Part shown: positions 1 to 8,004 of the stretch, one piece after another
Layout of the letters: each line of letters opens with the position of its first letter
Position numbering within the stretch: the stretch's first letter is position 1
Assembly: GCA_012800355.1 (NCBI GenBank)
Contig: JAAZJL010000062.1
Location: forward strand, 1-48,133
Reading direction: 5' to 3'
DNA from: Erysipelotrichia bacterium
Lineage (GTDB): Bacteria > Bacillota_I > Bacilli_A > Erysipelotrichales > Erysipelotrichaceae
Length of the DNA: 48,133 nt
Position numbers and translations under genes: made by a program
The notes under the pieces: model-generated
What the model saw: the letters and a program-made list of their open reading frames with translations, nothing else
What the model was told of the DNA's origin: nothing
The model's database searches: none

Positions 1-478
1 CACAATTCATCAATTCAGCTGCCTTTAAAAAGATATCTGGTGCTGGCTTTGAGTTTTCCATTTCACAACCAGTAACTATATATTCAAAAGGATTTGATCC
101 AAATTTTGTATTGTTAAAACATACTGCCACTCTTTCCAATGGCGAAGAAGTCGCCAAGGCATAAGGAATATTTTTTTCTTTTAAATAATTTACAAGTTCA
201 TAGGCACCCTTTTTCAAAGCGATTTTCCCTTTAGCATAAGCTTCTTCCATAAGTGAGTTATATTGTGTTCTAAAATATAACAAATCTTTTTCACTGCCAA
301 AATAATCCAAAAGAATCTGATTTTCAGCTTCAATGGTAATGCCTAATACTGATATAAATAATTCTTCTGTAAATTCTTTATTTAAATTCGCAAAAGTTTC
401 TTTGAAAATTTCCACAGCATATCTTTCTGAATCCAATATTATGCCATCCATATCAAATATAACGCCTTCAAACTTCAT
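1..478 (-). CDS. HAD-superfamily phosphatase (beta-phosphoglucomutase-like), partial at window edge
   Basis: This frame begins at ATG 478 and stays open to base 1, so the C-terminus lies outside the window. The N-terminus has HAD motif I (VIFDMDGIILDSE), with the nucleophile and acid/base Asp pair of phosphomonoesterases. It is followed by a helical cap region and a motif II-like stretch (YALATSSP), then KPAPDIF typical of motif III. This order matches the beta-phosphoglucomutase/GPH subfamily of soluble sugar-phosphate phosphatases or mutases. The substrate cannot be told. The stop of the upstream acetyltransferase gene is 1 nt before this ATG, so the two are co-transcribed and probably translationally coupled. 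It is the last visible gene of a minus-strand unit. Confidence 0.85.
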   Translation of the reverse strand, partial: MKFEGVIFDMDGIILDSERYAVEIFKETFANLNKEFTEELFISVLGITIEAENQILLDYFGSEKDLLYFRTQYNSLMEEAYAKGKIALKKGAYELVNYLKEKNIPYALATSSPLERVAVCFNNTKFGSNPFEYIVTGCEMENSKPAPDIFLKAAELMNC

Positions 479-479
479 A

Positions 480-1286
480 TCAATATTTCTCCTTTAAATA
501 ATTTCTTACAAAATCTACTGCTTCAGCAAATCTGAATAAGCGACACACTGCACTACCAACCTTGCCTACTCGAACCATCTTTCTTTTTTCCATTTCCTTA
601 CCAATTTCAATAAACTCGCTACTATCTAGTTCTATATCTAAATATTTCTTCCAGATAGTTTCACCACTTTTTTTCACTGCACCACCTTGTAAAATGATAC
701 TTCTACAATTTGATAAATATTCTCCTAAATGTAGACCTGTTGCTCTATTATAGTTCACCCCTATTAGTAAAATATAACTATTTTCTTTTTCATACATCTT
801 ACCTAAAGGTGAATCCATGGAAAGTGGAAAAGATAGAGGTTGATTAGCCATTAAATACTTGGCATCCTTACCATTGGCAATAAAACCACAACTTGGATGA
901 TAAGAATGATAAGTTGATTTTCTTACTCTTAAATTGTCAGTTACAACCCCCATTAGATGATGACCAGAAGTATAAATATCATATCCTGGAGTATTGTTAC
1001 GAATTTTGTCCATTAGCCTTATTTCTGCTGGAGGATTTTCCCAAAATAATGGTTCAGTATTATTGTAATCTTGACTCGCCATTACTATCGTTCCATTTTC
1101 TCCAACTGCTTTTAATAAGGCATCAACAAAAGTAGTTGGACCACCAATTATAGTTCCAACACTATTAAAAGATACATGTACTTCTAAACACATATCTTCA
1201 ATAACTCCTAAATGTTGAAGTTGATTAATTACTTCTTTTTCACTTAGAGCTACGGTAATAATGTCATCACTGTGGTAAGTATTCAT
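480..1286 (-). CDS. AAC(3)-family N-acetyltransferase
   Basis: The 268-residue protein has the usual length of the AAC(3)/antibiotic_NAT family, which transfers acetyl from acetyl-CoA to an amino group. Family landmarks are VHVSFNSVGTIIGGP near residue 37, the S-Y-HP segment (HPSCGFIANG), SPLGKMYE, and LLIGVNYNRATGLHLGEYLS with the T-x-H-x-x-E pattern. Chromosomal members include YokD-like proteins whose natural substrates are often unknown, so aminoglycoside resistance should not be assumed. The start ATG lies inside the end of the preceding lipoprotein gene (20-bp overlap), and its stop is 1 nt from the next HAD gene. It is therefore the middle gene of a tightly packed three-gene unit. Confidence 0.85.
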   Translation of the reverse strand: MNTYHSDDIITVALSEKEVINQLQHLGVIEDMCLEVHVSFNSVGTIIGGPTTFVDALLKAVGENGTIVMASQDYNNTEPLFWENPPAEIRLMDKIRNNTPGYDIYTSGHHLMGVVTDNLRVRKSTYHSYHPSCGFIANGKDAKYLMANQPLSFPLSMDSPLGKMYEKENSYILLIGVNYNRATGLHLGEYLSNCRSIILQGGAVKKSGETIWKKYLDIELDSSEFIEIGKEMEKRKMVRVGKVGSAVCRLFRFAEAVDFVRNYLKEKY

Positions 1287-1680
1287 ACTGTTTCAACCAT
1301 TCTTCCAACTGTTCAAGTTCCATATAGATTTCTTTCATATCGATTATTTTACCTTCTTTTACTAGGTATGTTGAAGGTAGCATATACAAACGAAATAAAT
1401 AGTCATAAGTTAAGGTATTTATGATTTCTTCATCTTCGCTTACCTGAATATTCAAATATATAATTTCAATTTCATATTTCTCAATTAACTCTTGCAAAAC
1501 CTGTCGATAATCATTACAGGTATTACAATCATTACTTCCAGCATACAAAATGAAACTTTCTTTATTTTCAAACATTTTTAAGACATCATCAGCTCTTTTA
1601 GTATTTACTTCACCTTTAGTAAATTTAAAACAGCCACCTAATAAACAAAGAGTTAGAACAACTAACAAAATCTTTTTCAT
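1267..1680 (-). CDS. Thioredoxin-fold lipoprotein (CNTC active site)
   Basis: This small exported lipoprotein has a short signal peptide ending in lipobox L-G-G-C near residue 18. A thioredoxin-like core follows, with redox motif C-N-T-C (YAGSNDCNTCNDY) and the cis-Pro segment (MLPSTYLV) expected opposite the active site. It probably does thiol-disulfide chemistry at the outer face of the membrane. Client proteins are unknown. ATG 1680 is preferred over the adjacent upstream TTG 1683 because AGGAGA lies at a better distance from it. A second thioredoxin-fold lipoprotein lies about 1.6 kb away on the same strand, with a cell-wall protein between them. The gene overlaps the acetyltransferase downstream. 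Confidence 0.8.
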   Translation of the reverse strand: MKKILLVVLTLCLLGGCFKFTKGEVNTKRADDVLKMFENKESFILYAGSNDCNTCNDYRQVLQELIEKYEIEIIYLNIQVSEDEEIINTLTYDYLFRLYMLPSTYLVKEGKIIDMKEIYMELEQLEEWLKQYEYLPQ

Positions 1681-1700
1681 CAAGATATCTCCTTTTCAAT

Positions 1701-1709
1701 ATTATAGCA
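1701..1709 (-). promoter_or_regulatory. Extended -10 promoter of the lipoprotein-acetyltransferase-HAD unit
   Basis: On the minus strand TGCTATAAT forms an extended -10 element just upstream of the SD AGGAGA and ATG 1680. No good -35 is seen at 17 bp, which is usual for extended -10 promoters. This is a sequence call only. Confidence 0.45.
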
Positions 1710-1770
1710 TACATATTTTATTGTTTTTTCAATTTTCAATAATCTTATTTTATAACTGCTCACATTAATC

Positions 1771-1836
1771 AAAAAAGAAAAAAAGAAGTAATTTCAAAGT
1801 ATAATTCATCACCTTACTTCAATATCTAATTACTTC
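1771..1836 (-). terminator. Rho-independent terminator after the beta-helix surface protein
   Basis: Minus-strand arms GAAGTAATT (1836-1828) and AATTACTTC (1793-1785) are followed by a T-rich tract (A-run 1771-1784 on plus). The loop is long (about 34 nt), so this is a moderately confident call. It separates the surface-protein gene from the downstream lipoprotein unit. Confidence 0.5.
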
Positions 1837-1858
1837 CCCTTTATTAATTTAAACTATT

Positions 1859-3259
1859 CTAATTACTTTCTTTCTTTTTATATTTTTTAGTTAAAACAAC
1901 TAATCCTAAACCAGATAGTATCATCATAGACGCAAAGACATTTTGATTAAACCTATCTCCTGTATCTGGAGTTAACGGTTTAGTCTCATAGCCAGCTACT
2001 AAACTATATTCACCTATCAAAGCATCATTTTGTAGAGTCGTAAACTCAATAACGCTTGGATTGGTCATACTCCAGCGATTATCACTATTATCTTCATACC
2101 AACCTATTATTAAATTCATATAAGGAGTAGTTTGTTTTGTATTCATCGAACTGGCAACTGGCAAATATAATTTACTGCCAGGATCAAAACCTAAAAAGTA
2201 TATATCTGATGCTCCATTAGTTGCTGTATTAAAAGCCACCAGTGAATTAGTAATCGTTAAATCGGTATAACTGGTAGAAATAGCTCCACCATGACTGCCA
2301 TACTCTGATGAAACTTTGTTATTTGTAATTACACTATTGTCAATTACAAGTGTCGATTCAAAGGCATAAATACCTCCACCTTCACATCCTACTTTATTTC
2401 CGATTATTTCATTACCCGAAATGTTAACATCAGAAATATTTACTGTTGACCTGTAAATAAACAAAGCGCACCCATTACCAGAACTATTAGTACTATTCAA
2501 GATAATTTTGTTGTTTATTATCTTACCACCAGTGATAGTTATATCACTGTTTTTAGATATGAGAACTGCTGAATGTATTGCCCAATCATTATCAGCAACA
2601 GGTGAATCTTGAACGGTATTACCACTTATCTCTCCACCAGACATATTAAATGTTGCATTATTGACAACTATCATTGCACAATCTGCATTTGTAGTTTTTG
2701 AAATAATGCAGTTTTTGATTGAGCCTCCATACATATTGAAAATCGATTCTGATCCAATATAGAATATAAAACCCTCATATTCAACAAGTGGTATCTCTCT
2801 GTCATATATCTCAACACCTTGATGCATATTTAAGATGCTGCCATTACTCACCAAAAACATACTGTCTGGAGAACCAGTTCCAGTATAACTGCCCTTTAAC
2901 TTCAAGATATTATTACCATCTTGTTGACCTAAAGTTAAGGTTGTTTTAGCAACAGCAGGATCATCAGAATAAACCTCAAAACCATAAATGTTGGTAATTT
3001 CATGTCCGTTACCCAGTATTGTAGTATTACCTCTTGTCAGTTCAATAGAATCCGTGGTTAAAATATCAATGTTAGCTTTTAAACTTATAATATAATCACT
3101 TTCTTCACCATTATTTATATCAGTAATTGCTTTCAGAAACTGTGTCCTATCATCAACATTAAAAACTACGGGTGCAGCTTTCAGCACTTTTGGTATTGAA
3201 CATAACATCATCAGAATAGTAATAATGATAAAAATTTTTCTTTTAAATTTACTATCCAT
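1859..3259 (-). CDS. Beta-helix surface protein with sortase-like C-terminal anchor
   Basis: The 466-residue secreted protein has an N-terminal signal peptide (basic MDSKFKRK, hydrophobic run, cleavage near KAAP). A long Asn/Ser/Gly-rich region then carries repeated segments such as FNMSGGEISGN, ITGGKIINNK and LVIDNSVITNNKV, the signature of a right-handed parallel beta-helix. The C-terminus is LTPDTGD, then a hydrophobic helix and KKYKKKESN, which is the layout of an LPxTG wall-sorting signal with Thr in place of the usual Leu-Pro start. Its role is probably adhesion or polysaccharide binding at the cell wall; no catalytic domain is recognised. Thioredoxin-fold lipoprotein genes flank it on both sides. 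Confidence 0.75.
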   Translation of the reverse strand: MDSKFKRKIFIIITILMMLCSIPKVLKAAPVVFNVDDRTQFLKAITDINNGEESDYIISLKANIDILTTDSIELTRGNTTILGNGHEITNIYGFEVYSDDPAVAKTTLTLGQQDGNNILKLKGSYTGTGSPDSMFLVSNGSILNMHQGVEIYDREIPLVEYEGFIFYIGSESIFNMYGGSIKNCIISKTTNADCAMIVVNNATFNMSGGEISGNTVQDSPVADNDWAIHSAVLISKNSDITITGGKIINNKIILNSTNSSGNGCALFIYRSTVNISDVNISGNEIIGNKVGCEGGGIYAFESTLVIDNSVITNNKVSSEYGSHGGAISTSYTDLTITNSLVAFNTATNGASDIYFLGFDPGSKLYLPVASSMNTKQTTPYMNLIIGWYEDNSDNRWSMTNPSVIEFTTLQNDALIGEYSLVAGYETKPLTPDTGDRFNQNVFASMMILSGLGLVVLTKKYKKKESN

Positions 3260-3330
3260 AAAACAAACTACCTTTCAATATTTATTAATTTAATTATAAA
3301 GGATTTTCAATATTTCTGTAAATCATTATT

Positions 3331-3891
3331 TTATTCAACAATTAATAAACCTTCAAATTCTTTATTATATTGATACTTTAATCTTTCTTTTTGTTTTTCA
3401 CTTAAAGGATCTTCAAAACCATTATGCCCAGAAACTGTTCCAACATGAATTTTATATAGTTGTCCTATTTTTACATACATTACTGTTGGAAAAAAGAAAG
3501 AAAACTGTCCTTCTTCTAAACCTTCTTGATTATTGCCACAAAACTCACTAATTTGTTTCATCCCTTGATAATTTTCACTATTAATATCATTATGAAAATC
3601 TAAATAATAAATAGGCATTTCATTTTCAATTGATACCTCATTTAAAATAGGGACCACACAATTGCACCAAGGACAATCTTCATAACCAAAATACACAATG
3701 AAAGTTTCCTTGTTTTTAATTTTTTCTAGAACCTCAGCAACCGTAATATCATAAAACTGTTCACTGGCAAGTCCATCATAACCACTCATATCGGAAATGG
3801 TTCCTGTTGGTTTTTGATATTCAATTAATTTTTCTTTTTGACATCCAGATACTGTCAATAAAAATAACAACAAAATAACTATTTTTTTCAT
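3331..3891 (-). CDS. Thioredoxin-fold lipoprotein (CPWC active site)
   Basis: The 186-residue lipoprotein has lipobox V-S-G-C at about residue 17, and a thioredoxin-like domain with active site C-P-W-C in YFGYEDCPWCNCVV. The cis-Pro segment is FFFPTVMYV. It resembles the bacteriocin-transport accessory/thioredoxin-like group of exported Bacillota proteins. A probable extracytoplasmic thiol-disulfide role is inferred; whether it reduces or oxidises is not visible. It is the first gene of the run leading to the beta-helix protein, about 70 bp upstream of it. A third Cys two residues after CPWC (C-x-C) is unusual for the family. Confidence 0.8.
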   Translation of the reverse strand: MKKIVILLLFLLTVSGCQKEKLIEYQKPTGTISDMSGYDGLASEQFYDITVAEVLEKIKNKETFIVYFGYEDCPWCNCVVPILNEVSIENEMPIYYLDFHNDINSENYQGMKQISEFCGNNQEGLEEGQFSFFFPTVMYVKIGQLYKIHVGTVSGHNGFEDPLSEKQKERLKYQYNKEFEGLLIVE

Positions 3892-3974
3892 GCTCTAATT
3901 TTACCACTTACCCTTCAAAAGAAAAAGCCTTACCTTTAATCATTGAAGATTGTTTTCTTTTTCCCTTAATTACC

Positions 3975-4012
3975 AGCAAACAAAAGGCGTATTTCTACGC
4001 CTTAGTTTGTTT
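3975..4012 (-). terminator. Rho-independent terminator after the EF-G-like gene
   Basis: On the minus strand the stem AAGGCGTA-GAAA-TACGCCTT (4003-3984) has a GAAA tetraloop and is followed by TTGTTTG. It lies about 20 bp after the EF-G-like stop codon. Confidence 0.85.
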
Positions 4013-4026
4013 TGTTTGAATGAAGA

Positions 4027-6081
4027 CTAGTCTTCGTCATCTTCTTCAAGTCTTGCTTTAGCTGCAGCAATTACTTTATCTGCAACATCTTTTGGAGCTC
4101 TTTCATATCTTAAGAACTCTTGAACATAAGAACCATTACCTTGAGTCATACTTCTAAGTTCGGTAGCATAACTCATCATTTCTGCTTGTGGAACTTCAGC
4201 AACAATGACTGTTGTTTCTTCATCAATCGCATTATTTTCCATAATCATTCCTCTACGCTTTGAAAAGTCACCATAGATTGTTCCAACATAATCTGAAGGA
4301 ATTTGTACTTCTGCTCTAATAATTGGTTCAAGTAATGCTGGCTTAGCTTCTGGCATACCTTTTCTATATGCTAATCTAGCTGCTGATTTAAATGCTACTT
4401 CTTTTGAGTCAACTGGATGCATTGAGCCATCATATAAAGTAGCTTTAACCTGTACCACTTTAAATCCCGCTAGAACACCTTTGTTCATAGCTTCTCTTAG
4501 TCCTGACTCAACAGCTGGGAAGTAGTTTTTACTCACTGCTCCACCAACAATTTCTTCTTCAAAGACCATTTCATCTTGTTCAGGGTTTGGTTCAAATCTA
4601 ATCCAAACTTCACCGAATTGTCCTGCACCACCAGATTGTTTCTTATGCCTGCCTTGAGCTTCTGAAGTACCAGTAATTGTTTCACGATATTGAACTGTCG
4701 GTTCAGTTAAATCAACTTCAACTTTATATCTTGATTTTAATTTATTGACAATTATATCAATATGTTGATCACCAAGACCGTATAAAACTTGTTCTCTAGT
4801 CTCAGTATTATTAACTAATAACATACTCTTATCTTCACTAGCTAATCTTGATAAACCACTTGATAATCTATCTTCATCATTTCTTGTTTTTGGCCAAATT
4901 GCTTTTCCTAACATACCTTGTGGAAAATCAATAGGCTTGTACTGAATTGGATTAGCTTTTGTTGCTAAGGTATGGTTTACATCAGTATCTTGTAATTTTA
5001 AAATTGCTCCGATATCACCACATTCTAACCTGTCAACTTTTATTTGGTTTTTACCTCTAATTAAAACTAAAGAACCCATTTTTTCGTTTTCAGATTTATT
5101 AGAGTTATATAAAGGTGTATCTGAAGTTAATGTTCCACTCATTACTTTCACATATGAAGCTTGAGCAAAATTGTCACTAACTAATTTAAACACGAAAGCA
5201 CTAAAGTCTTCTTTGTTTGATGTTTTTACTTCTACACCATTGGCATCAGTAATCGTACCTTTTTCGGCATATGAAGGACAGTAATTGATGATTGTATCTA
5301 ATAAAGTATCAAGACCAACATTTGAAATTGCACTTCCACATAAAATAGGTCTAATACTGCCATCTCTTAAACCATGAGAAACACCAGCAATCATTTCTTC
5401 AGCAGTAAAATCTTCTTCCATTAAAAATTTTTCTGTTAAAGCATCATCAGTCATCGCAACTGCTTCACATAATTCAAAGTGACCAGTTTCAACTTGATCT
5501 ACAAAGTTTGCAGGGATTTCTGCATCCTTACCATTAATTGTTGCTTTTCTAGTAATAATATTTACTACACCTGTTGCTTTTCCACCATCCATAATAGGAA
5601 ATACCAGTGGCACAGCTTTACATCTTCTTTCAAGTTCAGCAACTGTTTTAACAAAATCAGCATGTTCTTCATCAACTCTGGTGACAAAGAAAATAACTGG
5701 TAAATTTTTAGCTAATGCTTGTCTGTAAGCCTTCATAGTACCAGATTGTACACCTTCTTTTGCACTAACAACGATTACTACTGAATCAGCTACTGCCAGT
5801 GCTGCAACCTGCTCACCAGCAAAGTCTACATAACCTGGTGTATCAATAAAGTTAACCTTATAATCTTTCCATTCAATTGGCACTAAAGAAGAATAAACTG
5901 TCATTCCTCTTTTAATTTCTTCTGCATCATAGTCAATGATACTGTTACCATCAACAGCTTTTCCAAAGCGATCGGTGATTTTATTGTTGTATAAAATCGA
6001 CTCTAACACTTCACTTTTTCCAGCGCCTGTATGACCTAGCACTGCAACATTTCTAATAAAATCAGTTGTATATACTTTCAT
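4027..6081 (-). CDS. EF-G-like translational GTPase (FusA2-type)
   Basis: This 684-residue protein has the EF-G domain order but an atypical G domain. The P-loop is GHTGAGKSE (residues about 16-24) rather than the AHIDAGKTT of canonical EF-G. Switch II is DTPGYVDF. The base-specificity motif is TRVD where NKxD is expected. Domain IV contains GRHKKQSGGAGQFGEV. These features match the EF-G-like FusA2 group, paralogues of uncertain function found beside a canonical EF-G; a role on ribosomes under stress has been proposed for such factors. It lies 15 bp downstream of an ankyrin-repeat gene, with its GGGGGA SD in that gap, so the two form an operon. Confidence 0.85.
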   Translation of the reverse strand: MKVYTTDFIRNVAVLGHTGAGKSEVLESILYNNKITDRFGKAVDGNSIIDYDAEEIKRGMTVYSSLVPIEWKDYKVNFIDTPGYVDFAGEQVAALAVADSVVIVVSAKEGVQSGTMKAYRQALAKNLPVIFFVTRVDEEHADFVKTVAELERRCKAVPLVFPIMDGGKATGVVNIITRKATINGKDAEIPANFVDQVETGHFELCEAVAMTDDALTEKFLMEEDFTAEEMIAGVSHGLRDGSIRPILCGSAISNVGLDTLLDTIINYCPSYAEKGTITDANGVEVKTSNKEDFSAFVFKLVSDNFAQASYVKVMSGTLTSDTPLYNSNKSENEKMGSLVLIRGKNQIKVDRLECGDIGAILKLQDTDVNHTLATKANPIQYKPIDFPQGMLGKAIWPKTRNDEDRLSSGLSRLASEDKSMLLVNNTETREQVLYGLGDQHIDIIVNKLKSRYKVEVDLTEPTVQYRETITGTSEAQGRHKKQSGGAGQFGEVWIRFEPNPEQDEMVFEEEIVGGAVSKNYFPAVESGLREAMNKGVLAGFKVVQVKATLYDGSMHPVDSKEVAFKSAARLAYRKGMPEAKPALLEPIIRAEVQIPSDYVGTIYGDFSKRRGMIMENNAIDEETTVIVAEVPQAEMMSYATELRSMTQGNGSYVQEFLRYERAPKDVADKVIAAAKARLEEDDED

Positions 6082-6096
6082 AATATATTTTTCCCC

Positions 6097-6768
6097 CTAA
6101 GTTAAAATTTTCTTTATTTCCTCATTACTTCCTTTAGTAATGTAATAGTTATAGGCTTTTCTGCCTTCTTTATCTTTAACATTTATATCAGCACCATTAT
6201 TTACCAAAAGCTTAATTAGTTCTTCAAACCCAGCATAAGCAGCTCTCATTAGTGCTGTACATCCCATCTCATCTTGCAAATCAATATTTGCACCACGTGA
6301 CAGCAGAACATCAATTACTGCAATATTTCCTGTTGAACATGCTTCCATTAAAGCAGTTCTACCTTTTTCATCTTGATCGTCAAGATTAGCTTTATATTGT
6401 AGTAACAATCTCACAATATCTACAAAGCCATAAAAACTTGCGCGCATTAGAGAATTATTACCTTGATAGTCAGCAGCATTTACATCTGCTCCAGCATCAA
6501 GTAGCATTTGAACTACCTCATAATACCCCTTTTGACAAGGTCCCATTATTGCTGTTTTTTCATGATAATCTCTTAGATCTACACTAGCACCACTATCCAA
6601 AAGTAGTCTAGTCATTTGAATTCTTCCTCTTTTAGCGCAGCGCATCAAGGCTGTTCTTTTTTGTTGGTTTTTTACATTGACATTTACACCATCTTCAATA
6701 GCTTTTTTTACAACATTTATATTATTATCAACTGCTGCATCAAAAAATACTTTTTCTAATTGGTCCAT
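6097..6768 (-). CDS. Ankyrin-repeat protein
   Basis: The 223 residues are almost wholly ankyrin repeats of about 33 residues. Around six units are recognisable by the T-A-L-M-R-A-x-x-G core and L-L-L-x-x-G-A-x-x-(D/N) ends, for example RTALMRCAKRGRIQMTRLL and NNSLMRASFYGFVDIVRLLL. No signal peptide or membrane segment is seen, so it is likely a cytosolic protein-protein interaction scaffold. Its coupling to the EF-G-like GTPase suggests a possible link to translation, but its partners are unknown. The gene follows a small transcription unit that ends in its own terminator about 40 bp upstream. Confidence 0.85.
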   Translation of the reverse strand: MDQLEKVFFDAAVDNNINVVKKAIEDGVNVNVKNQQKRTALMRCAKRGRIQMTRLLLDSGASVDLRDYHEKTAIMGPCQKGYYEVVQMLLDAGADVNAADYQGNNSLMRASFYGFVDIVRLLLQYKANLDDQDEKGRTALMEACSTGNIAVIDVLLSRGANIDLQDEMGCTALMRAAYAGFEELIKLLVNNGADINVKDKEGRKAYNYYITKGSNEEIKKILT

Positions 6769-6807
6769 AAGCCTTTTTTCCTCCTATCTTTATAATTAAT
6801 TATTGTA

Positions 6808-6845
6808 AATAAAAGACGCTTCCCATTAAGAAAGCATCTTATTTT
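6808..6845 (-). terminator. Rho-independent terminator of the small upstream unit
   Basis: On the minus strand AAGATGCTTTC-TTAATG-GGAAGCGTCTT (6840-6813) is an 11-bp stem including G-U pairs, followed by TTATTT. It ends the short transcript that starts near 6956, before the ankyrin gene. Confidence 0.75.
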
Positions 6846-6930
6846 TCCCTTTAGAGCTAAAAACCACCACCATATGGTGGCTAGATACTCCGCCAATTTG
6901 CGTACCATTAACAGCAAATATTTTATTCAT
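6826..6930 (-). CDS. Possible 34-residue small protein of unknown function
   Basis: I do not recognise this product. The 34-codon frame starts at ATG 6930 with GAAGAAGGGA about 10 nt upstream, and its stop lies in the loop of the terminator. The peptide begins MNKIFAVNGTQIGG and ends in a basic SSKGKNKMLS, with a short central hydrophobic stretch. Inside the frame is the perfect palindrome CCACCATATGGTGG. A well-formed promoter (TTGTAT-17-TAAAAT) and a terminator bracket it, giving a transcript of about 150 nt with nothing else on it. It could be a true microprotein or a structured small RNA; the sequence alone does not decide. Confidence 0.45.
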   Translation of the reverse strand: MNKIFAVNGTQIGGVSSHHMVVVFSSKGKNKMLS

Positions 6931-6962
6931 TTTAGCTGATCCCTTCTTCTAACTCTATTAGT

Positions 6963-6991
6963 ATTTTACTATTTTTTGACCTTCAATACAA
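6963..6991 (-). promoter_or_regulatory. SigA-type promoter of the small transcription unit
   Basis: On the minus strand, -35 TTGTAT (6991-6986), a 17-bp spacer and -10 TAAAAT (6968-6963). It is back-to-back with the plus-strand promoter at 7000, with only 8 bp between the two -35 boxes. Confidence 0.6.
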
Positions 6992-6999
6992 GTCATTTC

Positions 7000-7028
7000 T
7001 TGATTATGTAAAAGAAAATAGGTAAAAT
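7000..7028 (+). promoter_or_regulatory. SigA-type promoter of the nucleotidyltransferase gene
   Basis: TTGATT (7000-7005), a 17-bp spacer and TAAAAT (7023-7028), followed by the SD GGAGG at 7044-7048 and ATG 7057. Confidence 0.65.
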
Positions 7029-7056
7029 ATATAAGGTGAGTATGGAGGTTTAATAA

Positions 7057-7956
7057 ATGAAAGATCCTGTATTAGTAATTTTAGCTGCTGGTTTAGGAAG
7101 CAGATATGGTGGTTTAAAGCAAATTGACACTGTTGGCAATAACGGAGAAAGTATTATCGACTTTTCTATCTATGATGCTTATCAAGCTGGTTTTAGAAAA
7201 GTTATCTTAATTATTAGAGCAGAACATGAAGAACTATTTGAAGAAAATATTGGAGCTAAAATCAGACCGTTTATGGATGTTGTTTACGCTTATCAAGATG
7301 TTAATGATTTGCCAGAAGGATTCATTTGTCCAGAAGATAGAACCAAGCCTTGGGGTACAACTCACGCTTTATTATGCACGAAAAAATATATTGATGGACC
7401 ATTTATGATTATTAATGCTGATGACTTCTATGGCAAAAAATCATATAAAATTATGTATGATTTCTTAAAAAATGAGGTTAATGATAAATTATTTGGGATG
7501 GTCGGCTATCAATTAACTAAAACTTTGACCGATAATGGAGCTGTTACCAGAGCTATATGTAAAAAAGATGATAATGGCAACTTAGAGCATATTGAAGAAT
7601 ATCAAAAAATCATTAGAAAAAATGGCGTAGCTTATCAAATCGATAATGGTGAAGAAGTTAAACTTGAAGATGGTATTTGTTCAATGAACTATTGGGGCTT
7701 TACTCCAGCTATTTTTCCATTAATGGAAGAAGACTTCATCAACTTCTTAAAAGAGAAGCTTGAAGTTGAAAAAAGTGAATTAGTAATTCCAACCTCGGTA
7801 GCTCACATCGTTGAAAATAAACAAGCTGATGTTAAAGTAATGTCTACTACTGATGAATGGTTTGGTGTCACTTATCCACAAGATAAAGAAGAAGTTCAAA
7901 ACAAAATAACCCAGTATAAGGAAGATGATATTTATCCATTTGATCTTTGGGCTTAA
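7057..7956 (+). CDS. Sugar-1-phosphate nucleotidyltransferase-like protein
   Basis: The 299-residue cytosolic protein has an N-terminal Rossmann-type nucleotidyltransferase fold. The signature LAAGLGSRYGGLKQ binds the NTP phosphates, and MIINADDFYG supplies the metal-binding Asp of the sugar-nucleotide pyrophosphorylase family. The closest broad class is NTP_transferase (glucose-1-phosphate uridylyl/thymidylyl-like). This group is often annotated only as nucleotidyltransferase, and the exact sugar or acceptor cannot be read from the sequence. The gene is monocistronic: it has its own SigA promoter and SD, and a terminator immediately after the stop that it shares with the convergent peptidase gene. 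Confidence 0.85.
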   Translation: MKDPVLVILAAGLGSRYGGLKQIDTVGNNGESIIDFSIYDAYQAGFRKVILIIRAEHEELFEENIGAKIRPFMDVVYAYQDVNDLPEGFICPEDRTKPWGTTHALLCTKKYIDGPFMIINADDFYGKKSYKIMYDFLKNEVNDKLFGMVGYQLTKTLTDNGAVTRAICKKDDNGNLEHIEEYQKIIRKNGVAYQIDNGEEVKLEDGICSMNYWGFTPAIFPLMEEDFINFLKEKLEVEKSELVIPTSVAHIVENKQADVKVMSTTDEWFGVTYPQDKEEVQNKITQYKEDDIYPFDLWA

Positions 7957-7970
7957 CGAAAAATACAAAC

Positions 7971-8003
7971 AAAAACAGATTGTTGAAAAATCTGTTTTTT
8001 TTA
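7971..8003 (+). terminator. Terminator between convergent genes
   Basis: AAAACAGATT-GTTGAA-AATCTGTTTT followed by a T-run. It directly follows the nucleotidyltransferase and can also serve the minus-strand peptidase gene. Confidence 0.8.
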
Positions 8004-8004
8004 T

